Below, one piece after another: positions 1 through 11,368 of a DNA stretch of 64,000 nucleotides. The stretch spans positions 8,176,142 to 8,240,141 of the forward strand of contig NC_085111.1 of assembly GCF_030269925.1 (NCBI RefSeq), read 5' to 3'. Source of the DNA: Bombyx mori (lineage: Eukaryota; Arthropoda; Insecta; Lepidoptera; Bombycidae). Numbering within the stretch: position 1 is the first letter of the stretch; each line of letters starts with the position of its first letter. The translations under genes were made by a program, and so were the position numbers. The notes under the pieces are model-generated. The model made no database searches, was not told where the DNA came from, and saw only the letters and a list, made by a program, of their open reading frames with translations.

Positions 1-1879
1 ATAAGACGTTTACGGGTCGTCCAACCGTTGATTGTCACTGGAACAAAAATTCGAAATGTATTAAAGCATAAAACGTGTAAAATAGACGCAAAATTAAACT
101 CTGAAAGCTTTTTAACATGTTTACGAGTCGCGAAAACCTCAGAAAATCCTAAGTACCATCTTAAAATCGTACTCTTGTGACTGTGGTTAATGTTTGGCCT
201 CAGTTATACTACTCAGGTTTTAAAAGTTTGCTGTTTAAGATTATAAGGTGTAATAGCGAGTTATTTATTAGTTAAAACTTTTTGTTGAGGTATACGTGCG
301 TGTCCCTTAGCAGATATACTTTCTAAATTCGATAAAATTTGCAACCCACTTCTTTATCAATGTTAAACTAATGTTGAATGAAATTATTTTATAAAGTTAT
401 ATCATATAAAATTAAGCCATATTAATAAATCTTCAACAAAAACTGTTTATAAGGTTGAATATAATAACTTAAAATTACGCGTAAGTTGCTAAAAATAAAA
501 ATGTATAAGAATTTTGTTACTTAATATTAACCGTAAGGACACAATATTTTTGGTGCTGTATTTACGAATTGTGACGATTTCTTCTTATTTACTTAGCTTC
601 TTATTTGCATTCTCTATTTATTTTATCTTGTCGATACGTTACGGATAGGTAAGGTGGCTGTTGAGAATCAGATAGAAGTGAGTTGTCTATTTAAGTTAAT
701 AAAAGAAAAAATATGTCATCAAAATCACCCAATATTAAATGCAATAGTCATGATTATGATATGTTCATTCTAAACAAGGGGGCGTTACACCTCCTTCACA
801 AATCAGATAATTATCACAAACATAGTTATTAGACAAGCTGATATCATTAATTTTATTATCATTGTTAATTCATACATTTTTTATATTGCTCATCGAATTG
901 TTTTGACAGAGTATAAGCACTTGACCTTTTTTCTACTATATAATCGTGTTTACGTCTGTACGTGTAAATTTAAATTTGAATAAAGTATTTTCGGTGTTGA
1001 AAGCATTGATATCCGCGATACGTTTCCGGTGCAAGAGATAAGCGCGTCGTATTTCCTCGGCGGCAGTAAGCCAACGGACGGCGCCCGCTGAAAGGAAAAC
1101 GAAAACAATTTCAAAGCGATCCTTGCTCGCAGCAGATCATTACTGAGATCCTGAACGAGCTTTTCTTTTTTTTTTTAGTTTCCAACTAAGGATGGCAGTT
1201 ACAGGAAATCTATTTCGAATTATTTGTAATTTTAAATAATGCTAGGAATTCAATAGTTGAAAAACAAAATCAATAGTTTTTCTTTAAATAAAGTACAAAA
1301 ATTTCTATAACCAAAACAGAAATCTTGTAAGTACAACAATTTTTTCTTTCAATGACCGATATCAATTTTATAATGAAAATGCAAAGTTTCATCCCTCATT
1401 CGAACTATCAGATGCTTTGAAGAGTAATTTGTAAAAAAATATTCGCATTTCTTGGTTTCATTGGAATTAATAGACTGCCGTAACTTTGGTTCGACGGAAT
1501 AGAAGTGACTACTTAGCCGACGAGCAATCAGTTCTTCAGGAATGTTTTAATGAATTCACAATTCTATTTACTGCCTTTATTGATCTCGAATTACTCGGAG
1601 TTTCAATGTAGGCAGTGAATTTGCGTGGTAATTAACTTAGTTACAAATTGAAAAGTACTGATCATAACAAATTCAAAACTTGCTACTTATGCGGGATGGT
1701 AAGTAAACTGTTCAATATTTGATTTTGTAAATTATAAATCAGATATTTGATCTTAGGACGCACTCGTAGGCACCCTTTGGGTTTATAAAAATATGGGCAC
1801 GAGGCTAGGGGATGTTACTTTAATTTCATTTCCACCACTAAGGTGATAAAAAATAAAATAAAAAGTACGACTTCTTCCA
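1..1879. other. Unassigned AT-rich DNA
   Basis: I see no gene or recognisable repeat here. The one departure from the AT-rich background is a GC-richer patch at about 1015-1150. It is followed by a long pyrimidine run ending in AG (about 1160-1180) that resembles a 3' splice site. No reading frame I recognise follows it, so it is not called as an exon. Confidence 0.4.
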
Positions 1880-2009
1880 TATTTTTTTATTTCCCTTGTA
1901 GGCAGACGAGCACACAGCCCATCTGATGGTGAGTGGTTACCGTCACTCATGGATTTCAGCAATGCCAGGGGCAGAGCCAAGCCGCTGTCTACTAGTTTGC
2001 CTACTATTT
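1880..2009 (-). mobile_element. LINE 3' end fragment (GTAGGCAG family)
   Basis: A T-run on the left is followed by a block that recurs at 42148, 47082, 49502 and, on the plus strand, at 62145. The shared core reads GTAGGCAGACGAGC, then GATGGTGAGTGGTTACCGTC, then CAGCAATGCCAGGGGCAGAG. In the 62145 copy the same block directly follows a degraded LINE-like C-terminal frame. It is therefore best read as a LINE 3' UTR and not as a free-standing SINE. This copy is 5'-truncated to about 130 bp. Confidence 0.7.
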
Positions 2010-2885
2010 TGTTAGCTACCATTATTCTCTAGTATTGGGATAGGTCGTACTGCGAGCCATTGAGACAGCCGTCTTACAACATTTTGGATCTTTCCGCAGA
2101 AATAACTAGAATGTTGGTAAAAACGAAAATGAATTCAATTTCATCACTTTTTAGGAAAAGAGATTAAGTAGTTATTAGAAAATCGTTGAATGTTACAGAA
2201 AAGAAAACGTTAGAACCTTATCTAGTTCATCGAATCAATTATCCATCCACAGTTCGGTATAAGCCAAAAAAAGTCGAAAGCAGGGATTGGATTCCAAAGC
2301 TGACCCCGAACCAAGTGAGGTAATTAATTACGCGTGGCTGTTTTTGCAGTGGCCAGACGGAAGAAAACGGACAAGATTTATTGTTTGCGCCACTTCACTC
2401 CGGCCTCCCAGACGGCGAATTACTAATCTTTTCTTTAATTCTGATCCCTTGTTTTCTTCCGGCGGTAATAGACCCGTAAGCCGGATTAAACGGAATACTC
2501 ATTTTGGGCTCGTTTACGTTGCATAGATCCGATAATCTAATGAACTAACAATCGCATGAAACGTTCCTAGTTCTACTCTCCCATGAAAATAAGGGCTATG
2601 AGACTTAATTTTATAGATCTCATTGGTGAAACGATTCCTAATTTTGACGGACAGGTGGAGTATACTAAGCATTTTTTTCCCAAGGAAGTACTCAGAAGAA
2701 CGAGCTAAAGAGTTTGCACATCTTCGTTTTGTCATTTAGCACGGAGTATTATATATATCAGTAATCTTACCTGAAGCCATTCATTTAAAAGCTCTGAATG
2801 AGTCCGCCCACCTGTAAGGTATTTTTGGAGTGCTACGAAATTACAACAGGCAGTTGTGTGGTTAAGTTTGTATTGTCGATGTCAA

Positions 2886-3333
2886 TTTTTTTTTATTGCT
2901 TAGGTGGGTATACGTTCTCACAGCCCACCTGGTGTTAAGTGGTCACTGGAGCCGATAGACATCTACGGCCTAAATGCTCCATCCACCCTGAGATATAAGT
3001 TCTAAGGTCTCAGTATGGTTACAACGGCTGCCCCACCCTTCAAACCGAAACGCATTACTGCTTCACGGCAGAAATAGGAAGGGTGGCGGTACCTTATCGT
3101 GGGGACTCACAAGAGGTCCTACCACCAGGAAAATTACGAAAATTATAATTTTGCGGGTTTGATTTTTATTACACGATGTTATCGTGTAATAAATCACCGT
3201 CGAAGTCAATCGTGAACATTCGTTAAGTACGTATTTCATTAGAAAAATTGGTACCCGCTTGCAGGATGCGAACACCGTTGCATCGCTAGATACGAATGCA
3301 CCGGACGTCTTATACTTTAGGCCACGATGACTT
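2886..3333 (-). mobile_element. Bm1 SINE, nearly full length
   Basis: It runs from a poly(T)/ATTGCTTAG end on the left to GGCCACGATGACTT on the right, the reverse complement of the tRNA-like Bm1 head. All Bm1 blocks are present in order: tail, GCCCACCTGGTGTTAAGTGG, CAAACCGAAACGCATTACTG, ACTCACAAGAGGTCCTACCA and the head with a degenerate B box. No convincing target-site duplication was found. Small open frames inside it are chance. Confidence 0.88.
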
Positions 3334-5546
3334 GACACGTCCATGGGCGGTGATGACTATGTTTATATTAGATGCTTAGATGCTTGTATGCGTAAAAAGT
3401 AGTAGTAAATAATATCAATAAAATTGTTGTTAATGGTAGCTTAATTAATATAATATAGATTCATTTAAGAATTGAATGAATCTATTGAATCATGGAAGAA
3501 TTGTTAAGGTGAAAGTTGTAAGGGTATTATTTCGTAATTTTTTGGTTGCATTTACATCATTATCCTCATCCTGAACTGGTAGATAAATTTGGGATATGCA
3601 ACTTATCCTCTGCAGCTGAAAGTGCACCACGACCGTGCACCTTGAGAGGCTATCAGCATAGATAGGAAAAAAATGTGTGTGTGTGTGTGCAACTCACACA
3701 CGGTAGAAGTGAAACTTATAAAAAATAAGAACAATCGCAAGGGTCAACCACCAACTACTCCGCAGTGCAATAGACCAGCCTCACCCTGGACCCTGGGGGA
3801 ACCGCCTGCATGATCACGGTATCTCTGCGTCAGGTAAGTATGATTTAGTAAGAGAAATACGGAACAGGAATTGTTGAATTTACGTGTAGCGACATCTGCT
3901 GATAATAAACTAAATAGAAATAATTTTAAATCATCTTTTATAGTGTGAGGTAGCACCCTCTGTGAATTGATATTTTAACTTCACGTATAATATGTTCTAT
4001 CTCATTTTCGTTTCATTTTTTCGTTTCATCGACTTTGAAATCACATCACAACAATTATAAAGAAGCTTCACTTAAAAAAAAAAGATGTACAGAAGTGTAC
4101 TATGATTAAAATTTGCCTGTGGTCATAAGGCAGATATAGGCAATACAGATTTCTGGTAAATAATTACTTTGACGGTCTGATCTCGCGTCTTTACCGTCAC
4201 TATTTTATTATTATATATTTCCGACGATTCGAATATATAACAGTTTTCGTGGTCACGAACGAGAAAGTTTTTTGTCGGCATTTTAATATTGAGCTAGAAG
4301 CTAGCAATAATATAATGATAATAAAAATGGGGACTGAGCCTTAAGAGTAGTTTTAATTATATCTACGGTTCGCGAAATCTCAGGAAAAAAGAAGCATTAA
4401 ACAGTTTCTATGATACGATTTATAGCAGTATCGAGTAATTCACATTAAATAAAAACAGATTATGATAAACTCATTATAAAGTTAACAAGTATCGATATAA
4501 TTGCTTTTTCTTGTATCAGTGAAAAAGAGAATATCTCATCTTATGTTGAGTGATAATCGTTATTTAGTTCATGACATGTGGATGATTTTTATTTCTAGCA
4601 AAACAAATAGGCTAAGTTCTGTGTGTGTGTCTACGTAATAAGCCATCAAAGTTTTAGCAAAAACTAGAAATTTTGTTTATCCTTTTAAGCATGATACCCG
4701 GGGTGCCTGCCGAGTGGTAAACGTCTTATAATTACTCCACATTAATTAAAGTTTCCGTTTGAATAACTTAGTGGAATTTCAATACAATTCGTGAATTTGT
4801 CCTTCCATTTATTATAATGCCCTCCGGACAGATACCCAAATAAACTTGTTCACTAGTAAATTGGGTTGTTCCCGTCTGGGACTATCTCGTTATATGATTG
4901 AGACTAACCATGTACTCGAGGAATTGCCTAAACCAATTATTCTGTCGTTCACAGAACTCTAAGTATGTTTAGAATAAAAAGACGCAATTTTTTTTGAGAT
5001 TGTTTTTCCCATAGCACCACCCTCCTCCTTATCAAAGTCTATCCATACTACATACAATCATTCCGTTCATCTATAATGCATTTCGAGATATAAATGTTGC
5101 CATATTGCCTTCTTGCCATGAAATCCAGTACGGTGATTGCTCTCTGGGCGCCATGACACTTTCTTAAAAAGGGCTTTGCGGATAATGCTCAACAGGACTT
5201 ATATCTATTGAATAAATATTGATGTGGCTACTACAATTTTCTCAGGAAATGGGTTCTAATACTTGTTCACGAACGATGAAGAAAGATAAAATCAGGCTAG
5301 CGAAAATTGTAAAATTGTCATATCTATTAGTACACAAGTCGCGCTATGAGATTACACGAATATAAAGGATTTATCATATTTCTTACTGAAGCTTGAAGCG
5401 AACATGCGTTCCATTTAGAAACGCGTAAAATAATTATAAGAACCTAAGTTACAAGACAACTGCTATCCAATACAAGGGACACTTTGATCTAAGTAAGGTG
5501 GGTTGCCACCTTCGCGTGCTGAAGTATATGAACTCTGGTAACGACT
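3334..5546. other. Mostly unassigned DNA with a LINE tail scrap and TG microsatellite
   Basis: At 3640-3673 there is a short piece resembling the 3' tail of the Jockey-like LINE (GAGAGGCTATCAGCATAG, then GATAGG and A-run). A (TG)n run follows at about 3674-3690. The rest, including 3750-3960 and 5000-5200, has no recognised repeat and no supported gene. Confidence 0.4.
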
Positions 5547-5865
5547 TAATTTCAGTTCTTCACTGATCACGTCTCGACGGCGATCATAAGATCTTCAAAA
5601 CAAGTCGATGTGGAGGACTGCTTCCACCGCATTAGACTTTCCCCCGATCTGAGGGACCTCGTAAGAATCAGAAACGCGGCAATCCGGGCCTACGATATCC
5701 CACGGATTCAAACCGGACTCGGATGCGTCGCTTACAGCGGGAGGTCAAATCCCGCTTAAGCGACGCCCGAAACGAAAATTGGGATAGTTATTTAAAAGAA
5801 CTCGCGCCCACTCACTAAGCATACTGGCGACTAGCTAGGACCTCAAGTCCGAAACTATCGCCACT

Positions 5866-7611
5866 ATGCCGCCTCTCGTACGCCCCTCAGGCCAACCACC
5901 GGCTTACGATGACGATGACAAGGCAGAGTTGCTGGCCGATGCACTGCAAGAGCAGTGCACCACCAGCACTCAACACGCGGACCCCGAACACACCGAGTTA
6001 GTCGACAGGGAGGTCGAGCGCAGAGCTTCCCTGCCGCCCTCGGACGCGTTACCCCCCATTACCACTTCCGAGGTTAAGGAGGCGATCGATAGCCTACAAC
6101 CACGGAAAGCTCCCGGCTCCGACGGCATCCGCAACCGCGCCCTTAAATTGTTACCAGCCCAACTGATAACGATGTTGGCCACCATTTTAAATGCTGCTAT
6201 GACGAACTGCATCTTTCCCGCGGCGTGGAAAGAAGCTGACGTTATCGGCATACACAAGCCGGGCAAACCGAAAAATGAAACCGCGAGTTACCGCCCCATC
6301 AGTCTCCTCCCGGCGATAGGCAAACTATACGAACGGCTCCTTCGTAAACGCCTCTGGGACTTCGTATCCGCGAATAAAATTCTCATAGACGAGCAGTTTG
6401 GATTCCGCGCCAGACACTAGTGCGTCCATCAAGTGCACCGCCTCACGGAGCACATCTTACTAGGGCTGAATAGGCGGAAACCCATTCCGACAGGAGCCCT
6501 CTTCTTCGATATAGCGAAGGCGTTCGACAAAGTCTGGCACAACGGTTTGATATACAAACTGTATAACATGGGAGTGCCAGACAGACTCGTGCTCATCATA
6601 CGAGACTACTTGTCGAACCGTTCGTTCCGATATCGAGTCGAGGGAACGCGTTCCCGGCCCCGTCACGTCACAGCCGGAGTCCCGCAAGGCTCCGCCCTCT
6701 CCCCGTTACTATTTAGTTTGTATATCAATGATATACCCCGGTCTCCGGAGACCCATCTGGCGCTCTTCGCCGATGACACCGCCATCTACTACTCGTGTAG
6801 GAAGAAGGCGTTGCTTCATCGACGACTTCAGACCGCAGCTACCACCATGGGACAGTGGTTCCGGAAGTGGTGCATCGACATCAACCCCACGAAAAGCACA
6901 GCGGTGCTCTTCAAAAGGGGTCGTCCTCCGAACACCACGCTGAGCATCCCCCTCCCGACTAGGCGCGTCAACACCTCCGCCCCCGCCATTCGCCCAATCA
7001 CGATGTTCGACCAGCCCATACCGTGGGCCCCGAAGGTCAAATATTTAGGCGTCACCCTCGACAGTAGGATGACATTCCGCCCCCACATCAAGACGGTACG
7101 CGACCGTGCCGCCTTCATTCTAGGACGTCTCTACCCGATGATATGTAGGCGAAGTAAAATGTCCCTTAGAAATAAGGTGACACTCTACAAAACTTGCATA
7201 CGCCCCGTCATGACCTATGCAAGTGTAGTGTTCGCTCACGCGGCCCGCACTCACTTAATATCCTTCCAAATCATTCAATCCCGTTTTTGCAGGATAGCCG
7301 TCGGAGCCCCGTGGTTCGTCAGGAACGTCGACCTCCATGACGACCTGGACTTAGAGTCCATCAGTAAGTATCTCCAGTCGGCGTCGATGCGCCACTTCGA
7401 TAAAGCGGCACGACACGAGAACCCTCTCATCGTGGCCGCCGGTAACTACATTCCCGATCCTGCGGACAGAATGGAAAGCAGTCGACGTCGCCCAAAACAC
7501 GTCATCTCGGATCCTTCCGATCCACTAACGGTGCTTCTAGGTACTTCAAGCACCGGTCACCGTTCTCGTCGAACCCGTCGCTTGCGACGAAGGGCTCGAC
7601 GAGTAAATTAA
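5866..7611 (+). pseudogene. Reverse transcriptase of Jockey-like LINE, broken by one in-frame stop
   Basis: Two open stretches, 5866-6420 and 6433-7611, are in the same frame and separated only by a TAG codon at 6418-6420. Together they carry a recognisable non-LTR reverse transcriptase: KAPGSDGIRNRALKLLP, SYRPISLLPAIGKLYERLL, FFDIAKAFDKVWH (first catalytic Asp), AGVPQGSALSPLLFSLYIND and FADDTAIYY (catalytic Asp pair). The C-terminus is strikingly arginine-rich (RRTRRLRRRARR). Remnants of the preceding ORF2 region can be read from about 5570 but with frame changes. No complete autonomous protein is encoded, because the copy is 5'-truncated as well as stopped. Shorter plus and minus frames across it are shadows. 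Confidence 0.85.
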
Positions 7612-7624
7612 CTCCCAGACACAG

Positions 7625-7658
7625 CCCACTGAGTTTCTCGCCGGATCTTCTCAGTGGG
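7625..7658 (+). promoter_or_regulatory. Conserved stem-loop in LINE 3' UTR
   Basis: CCCACTGAG at 7625-7633 pairs perfectly with CTCAGTGGG at 7650-7658 across a 16-nt loop. The same structure recurs in other copies: 62898-62931 (+), 24027-24060 (-), 58335-58368 (-, one G-U pair) and, trimmed by one pair at each end, 33372-33403 (+). Non-LTR reverse transcriptases of several clades are known to recognise 3' RNA structure. I infer such a role here. Confidence 0.55.
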
Positions 7659-7838
7659 TCGCGTTTCCGATCCGGTGGTAGATTCTGCGAAGCACGGCTC
7701 TTGCTAGGGTTCGTGTTAGCAACGTCATCAGGTTTGAGCCCCGTGAGCTCACCTACAAAAGTTAGGGTTACGCTGAAATAGCCTCTCAAGGCTCTCAGCT
7801 TAGGTAGGAAAAAAACAAAAAAAACAAAATAATTTCAG

Positions 7839-8561
7839 ATGGGTTTCAATCTTTCAAGAGTTCGTTTGCCTATCGAAAACAACGTAATAGTATGACTTTG
7901 GCCCTACGGTTCAAGGTGAATTGGATTTTGTATACTGGCTCCGATGAATACCATGAACCGATCATCTGCGTAAAACAATTTTGCAAACGAATCTATAATA
8001 AGAAAAACCGTGTATACATCAAAGGAAATTATTAATTTCGTTTTCCTGAATAAAAATCTCAAACAGATAAACTGAAACGAGCACTACGGCTGCCTTACCT
8101 AATTAGGAGCACCGTGTACACCGTAATAATATTATTTTTATAATACGTGCCGTAGTAAAATTTCTAATGAGGTATGGCCTTAGGTAATGTTGTTGTTCAA
8201 AGTTTAGTCGTTAATTAGTGAGTCGGGAACGTGTTCGGGAACTCCGCGGATCCCAGGTGGCTGTGCTTCCACGTTACACTGTTTATTTGCATAAAAGTTA
8301 GTGCATTTACAGAATATGGCGACACGTGCGGCTTGTTCAGCATCGCCGCTACGAATTCTGTGCCCCGTGGTCCCGTAGAACATGTTATTTTATCCATCGG
8401 AAATTAGAAATTCAAGAATGCGATGTAGCTTGTTACCTAAACAAGATGTGTGGTGTCGTGGGACACCGGATAGGAACGAAGTTCTAATTTATTATAAAAA
8501 TTCTTATTATAAAAATATTAATTTTAAGTTCTATTCGAGGTACAAAGAAAATAAAACTGGA
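7839..8561. other. Unassigned DNA
   Basis: No repeat or gene recognised. A GC-richer stretch at about 8215-8400 has a minus-strand 60-residue open frame that resembles nothing I know. Confidence 0.35.
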
Positions 8562-9017
8562 GGTTTTTTTTTTTATTTTTTTTTTTATTGCTTAGATATA
8601 TGGACGAGCTCTCAGCCCACCTGATGTTAAGTGGTTACTGGAGCCCATAGACATCTACAACGTAAATGCGCCACACACCTTGAGATATAGTTCTAAGGTC
8701 TCAGTATAGTCACAACGGCTGCCCCACCCTTCAAACCGAAACGCATTACTGCTTCACGGCAGAAATAGGCGGGGCGGTGGTACCTACCCGTGCGGACTCA
8801 CAAGAGGTCCTACCACCAGTAATTACGCAAATTATAATTTTTGCGGGTTTCATTTTTATTACACGATGTTATTCCTTCACCGTGGAAGTCAATCGTGAAC
8901 ATTTGTTGAGTACGTATTTCATTAGAAAAATTGGTACCCGCCTGCGGGATTCGAACACCGGTGCATCGCTTCAACACGAATGCACCGGACGTCTTATCCG
9001 TTAGGCCACGACGACTT
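8562..9017 (-). mobile_element. Bm1 SINE, full length
   Basis: A long T-run and ATTGCTTAGAT on the left mark the tail. GGCCACGACGACTT at the right end marks the tRNA-like head. The head contains the reverse complement of a B box (GGATTCGAACACCGG region at about 8947-8961). All intermediate Bm1 blocks are present with few changes, which suggests a fairly young copy. No clear target-site duplication. Confidence 0.92.
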
Positions 9018-9207
9018 CAACAACCCAGGGTGATTCGGTAACGTGCGAACTTATTGTGGTACACTTCATTCACGGATGTTTGTATAAGAGTTAGTGTATT
9101 GCGCAAATGAACGCTCTGAGATCGTGGTCAATGAATGATAAAAAATATGTTATTTTTTGTACGTTATTACAAAGTTAAGTCGTACACTGTGCGCATTACT
9201 AATAATA

Positions 9208-9298
9208 AGGAACTGCGTTCCAAAAATCTTACGTTACGGACGTTTTTCCCGGTTAGGGTACCCCTCCGTATCGTCCCATAAGGAACTTCGTTCCAAAA
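9208..9298. repeat. Paired short palindromes
   Basis: AAGGAACTGCGTTCCAAAA and, about 70 bp later, AAGGAACTTCGTTCCAAAA each contain the short inverted repeat GGAAC/GTTCC. The stretch between them is GC-richer than its surroundings. It may be the remains of a small mobile element; I cannot name it. Confidence 0.35.
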
Positions 9299-9938
9299 CT
9301 ATGTAAATAGCATTAGATATCGCGAAATACTGCGGCAACTGCTCTATTTAAATGAATTTGAGTGAAATGAGTTTTGAAATTGTAACTTAATATAACAGTT
9401 ATAAATCTATCTGTTTACACTTCATTAATACTAGTGCAGATGTGCTCACGACGAAAACTTGTCTTAGTACACAAAGCCGAGACAATTAACGGATTTACAA
9501 ATTTCTCTTCGAAGGAATAGTTAGTTGTCTTTAGGCGTTGCGAGAGTCGGCACACTCCAGAGCAGGGCGGGCTTCGAACGAGGGCTAATGGCCCGTTAAT
9601 AATGCTCGCCAGTCGCTCTGTTAGCAGCCTTCCCGCCACGAATTACGACTTGGGGCTTTCTGCTAAACTGCCGGGAATCGTATACTCGTAGCTCGTACGG
9701 CAGTTGGGCCTTAATGAGACGTGGATGGCGCGATGGTTGCGCGGTCATGTAGGCATGATTAGATTGCGAGCCCGTTTGCCCAATTTTTGCTTCGACAATA
9801 AGAATTGTGCATTTACATGCTTGATTATTATATTAATATTAGAAATTGAAGGGACTAAGTATTATCACTGTTCACGTACTGTATCACGAACTTATGTTGG
9901 TTCGTAGCTGGGTGGAATGTACTAACAGAGGTTTGAAG
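9299..9938. other. Unassigned DNA
   Basis: No recognised gene or repeat. The interval 9530-9680 is GC-richer than its flanks. Confidence 0.35.
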
Positions 9939-10390
9939 TTTTTTTTTTTTTTTTTTTTTATTGCTTAGATGGTTGGACGAGCTCACAGCCCACCTGGTGT
10001 TAAGTGGTTACTGGAGCCCATAGACATCTACAACGAAAATGTGCCACCCACCTTGAGATATAAGTTGTAAGGTCTCAGTATAGTTACAACGGCTGCCCCA
10101 CCCTTCAAACCGAAACGCATTACTGCTTCACGGTAGAAATAGGCAGGGCAGTGGTACCTACCCGCGCGGACTCACAACAGGTCCTACCACCAGTAATTAC
10201 GCAAATTATAATTTTGCGGGTTTCACTTTTATTACACGATGTTATTCCTTCACCGTGGAAGTCAATCGTGAACATTTATTAAGTACGTATTTTATTTGAA
10301 AAAATCGGTACCCACCTGCGGGATTCGAACACCGGTGCATCGCTAGACACGAATGCACCGGACGTCTTATCCTTTAGGCCACGACGACTT
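9939..10390 (-). mobile_element. Bm1 SINE, full length
   Basis: An unbroken T-run of about 21 bases at 9939-9959 is followed by ATTGCTTAGAT and the complete Bm1 body, ending in GGCCACGACGACTT. The B-box region (TTCGAACACCGG reversed) is intact. It forms a head-to-head pair with the plus-strand copy starting at 10419. Confidence 0.92.
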
Positions 10391-10418
10391 CAAAAGTGAG
10401 AAAAATATTTTTTATGTA

Positions 10419-10787
10419 GTACCGATTTTTCAAATAAAATACGTACTTAATAAATGTTCACGATTGACTTCTACGGTCAAGGAATAACATCGTGTAATAA
10501 AAATCAAACCCGCAAAATCATAATTTGCGTAATTACTGGTGGTAGGACCTCTTGTGAGCCCGCATGGGTAGGTACCACCACCCCGTCTATTTCTGTCGTG
10601 AAGCAGTAATGCGTTTCGGTTTGAAGGGTGGGGCAACCGTTATAACTATACTGAGACCTTAGAGCTTATATCTCAAGGTGTGTGGTGCATTCACGTTGTA
10701 GATGTCTATGGGCTCCAGTAACTACTTAACACCAGGTGGGCTATGAGCTCATCCACACATCTAAGTAATAAAAAAAAGAAAAAAAAG
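10419..10787 (+). mobile_element. Bm1 SINE, head truncated
   Basis: It starts inside Bm1 at ACCGATTTTTCAAATAAAAT, so it lacks the tRNA-like A and B boxes, and runs to the ATCTAAGTAATAAAAAA tail. It is inverted with respect to the copy at 9939-10390, with only 28 bp between them. The two can therefore fold into a stem of more than 350 bp. Confidence 0.9.
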
Positions 10788-11368
10788 ACCTATGAATGGA
10801 TACCCTTGGTTTAAAATAAAGCAGGGGTCAAGCGATATAGGATAACTCACTTTTTACAGAATGGCCTATTTATGGGGTCTGCTGCTTATTTTAGATATTT
10901 CTTGAACTTTACCTAAATGTGCAAACTCTATTTCCATGTATCTTACAAATACCAAGAAAAAGTGTTTTTTCATTTTGCGTAGAAATAAAATAAAACAAGT
11001 ATGCATAACCTAAAAGAGTAAAATTTGGTGTTATAACCAAGTCGTTTACTCTACTCTAAGTTGTTTCTAATCCAAAACATAGCACTAGCAAATTAGCTCA
11101 TCTAATCAAAGCTTAGCTCAGCATAGCTTGGCGTTGATTTGTCTACCTAAACCGTGCTTACAGACGAGCATTTAACACGCCTGGTGTTAATGGCTTCCAT
11201 TGGCTATGCCATTAATAATATCAAATACAAAGCTGACTGGCGAGTAAAATAGCCCGTTTCATTTAATTTACAATGTTTAAATTGATTTGGAAAAAATGTA
11301 AACACTGGTAAGTTTTTAATGACGTCTCTCCGATTCCTACTTTTTTCCCGCGGTGCACATACCTACTA
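10788..11368. other. Unassigned AT-rich DNA
   Basis: No gene or repeat recognised. Confidence 0.35.

Larger units (their letters stand above)
5556..7829 (+). mobile_element. 5'-truncated Jockey-like LINE with target-site duplication
   Basis: The segment holds the linker after an endonuclease domain, a reverse transcriptase domain, an arginine-rich C-terminus, a ~200-bp 3' UTR and an A-rich tail. It is flanked by the 9-bp direct repeat TAATTTCAG at 5547-5555 and 7830-7838, which I read as the target-site duplication. The 5' boundary lies inside the ORF2 region, upstream of the RT, so ORF1 and the endonuclease are missing. That is the usual result of incomplete target-primed reverse transcription. 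Fragments of the same or sister families lie at 23886, 33330, 58141, 60205 and 62466. Clade assignment (Jockey group) rests on RT motif style and is inference. Confidence 0.85.

Noticed and set aside
1150..1200. 3' splice site and exon
   Set aside because: The pyrimidine tract and AG are good, but no credible reading frame or 5' splice site follows.
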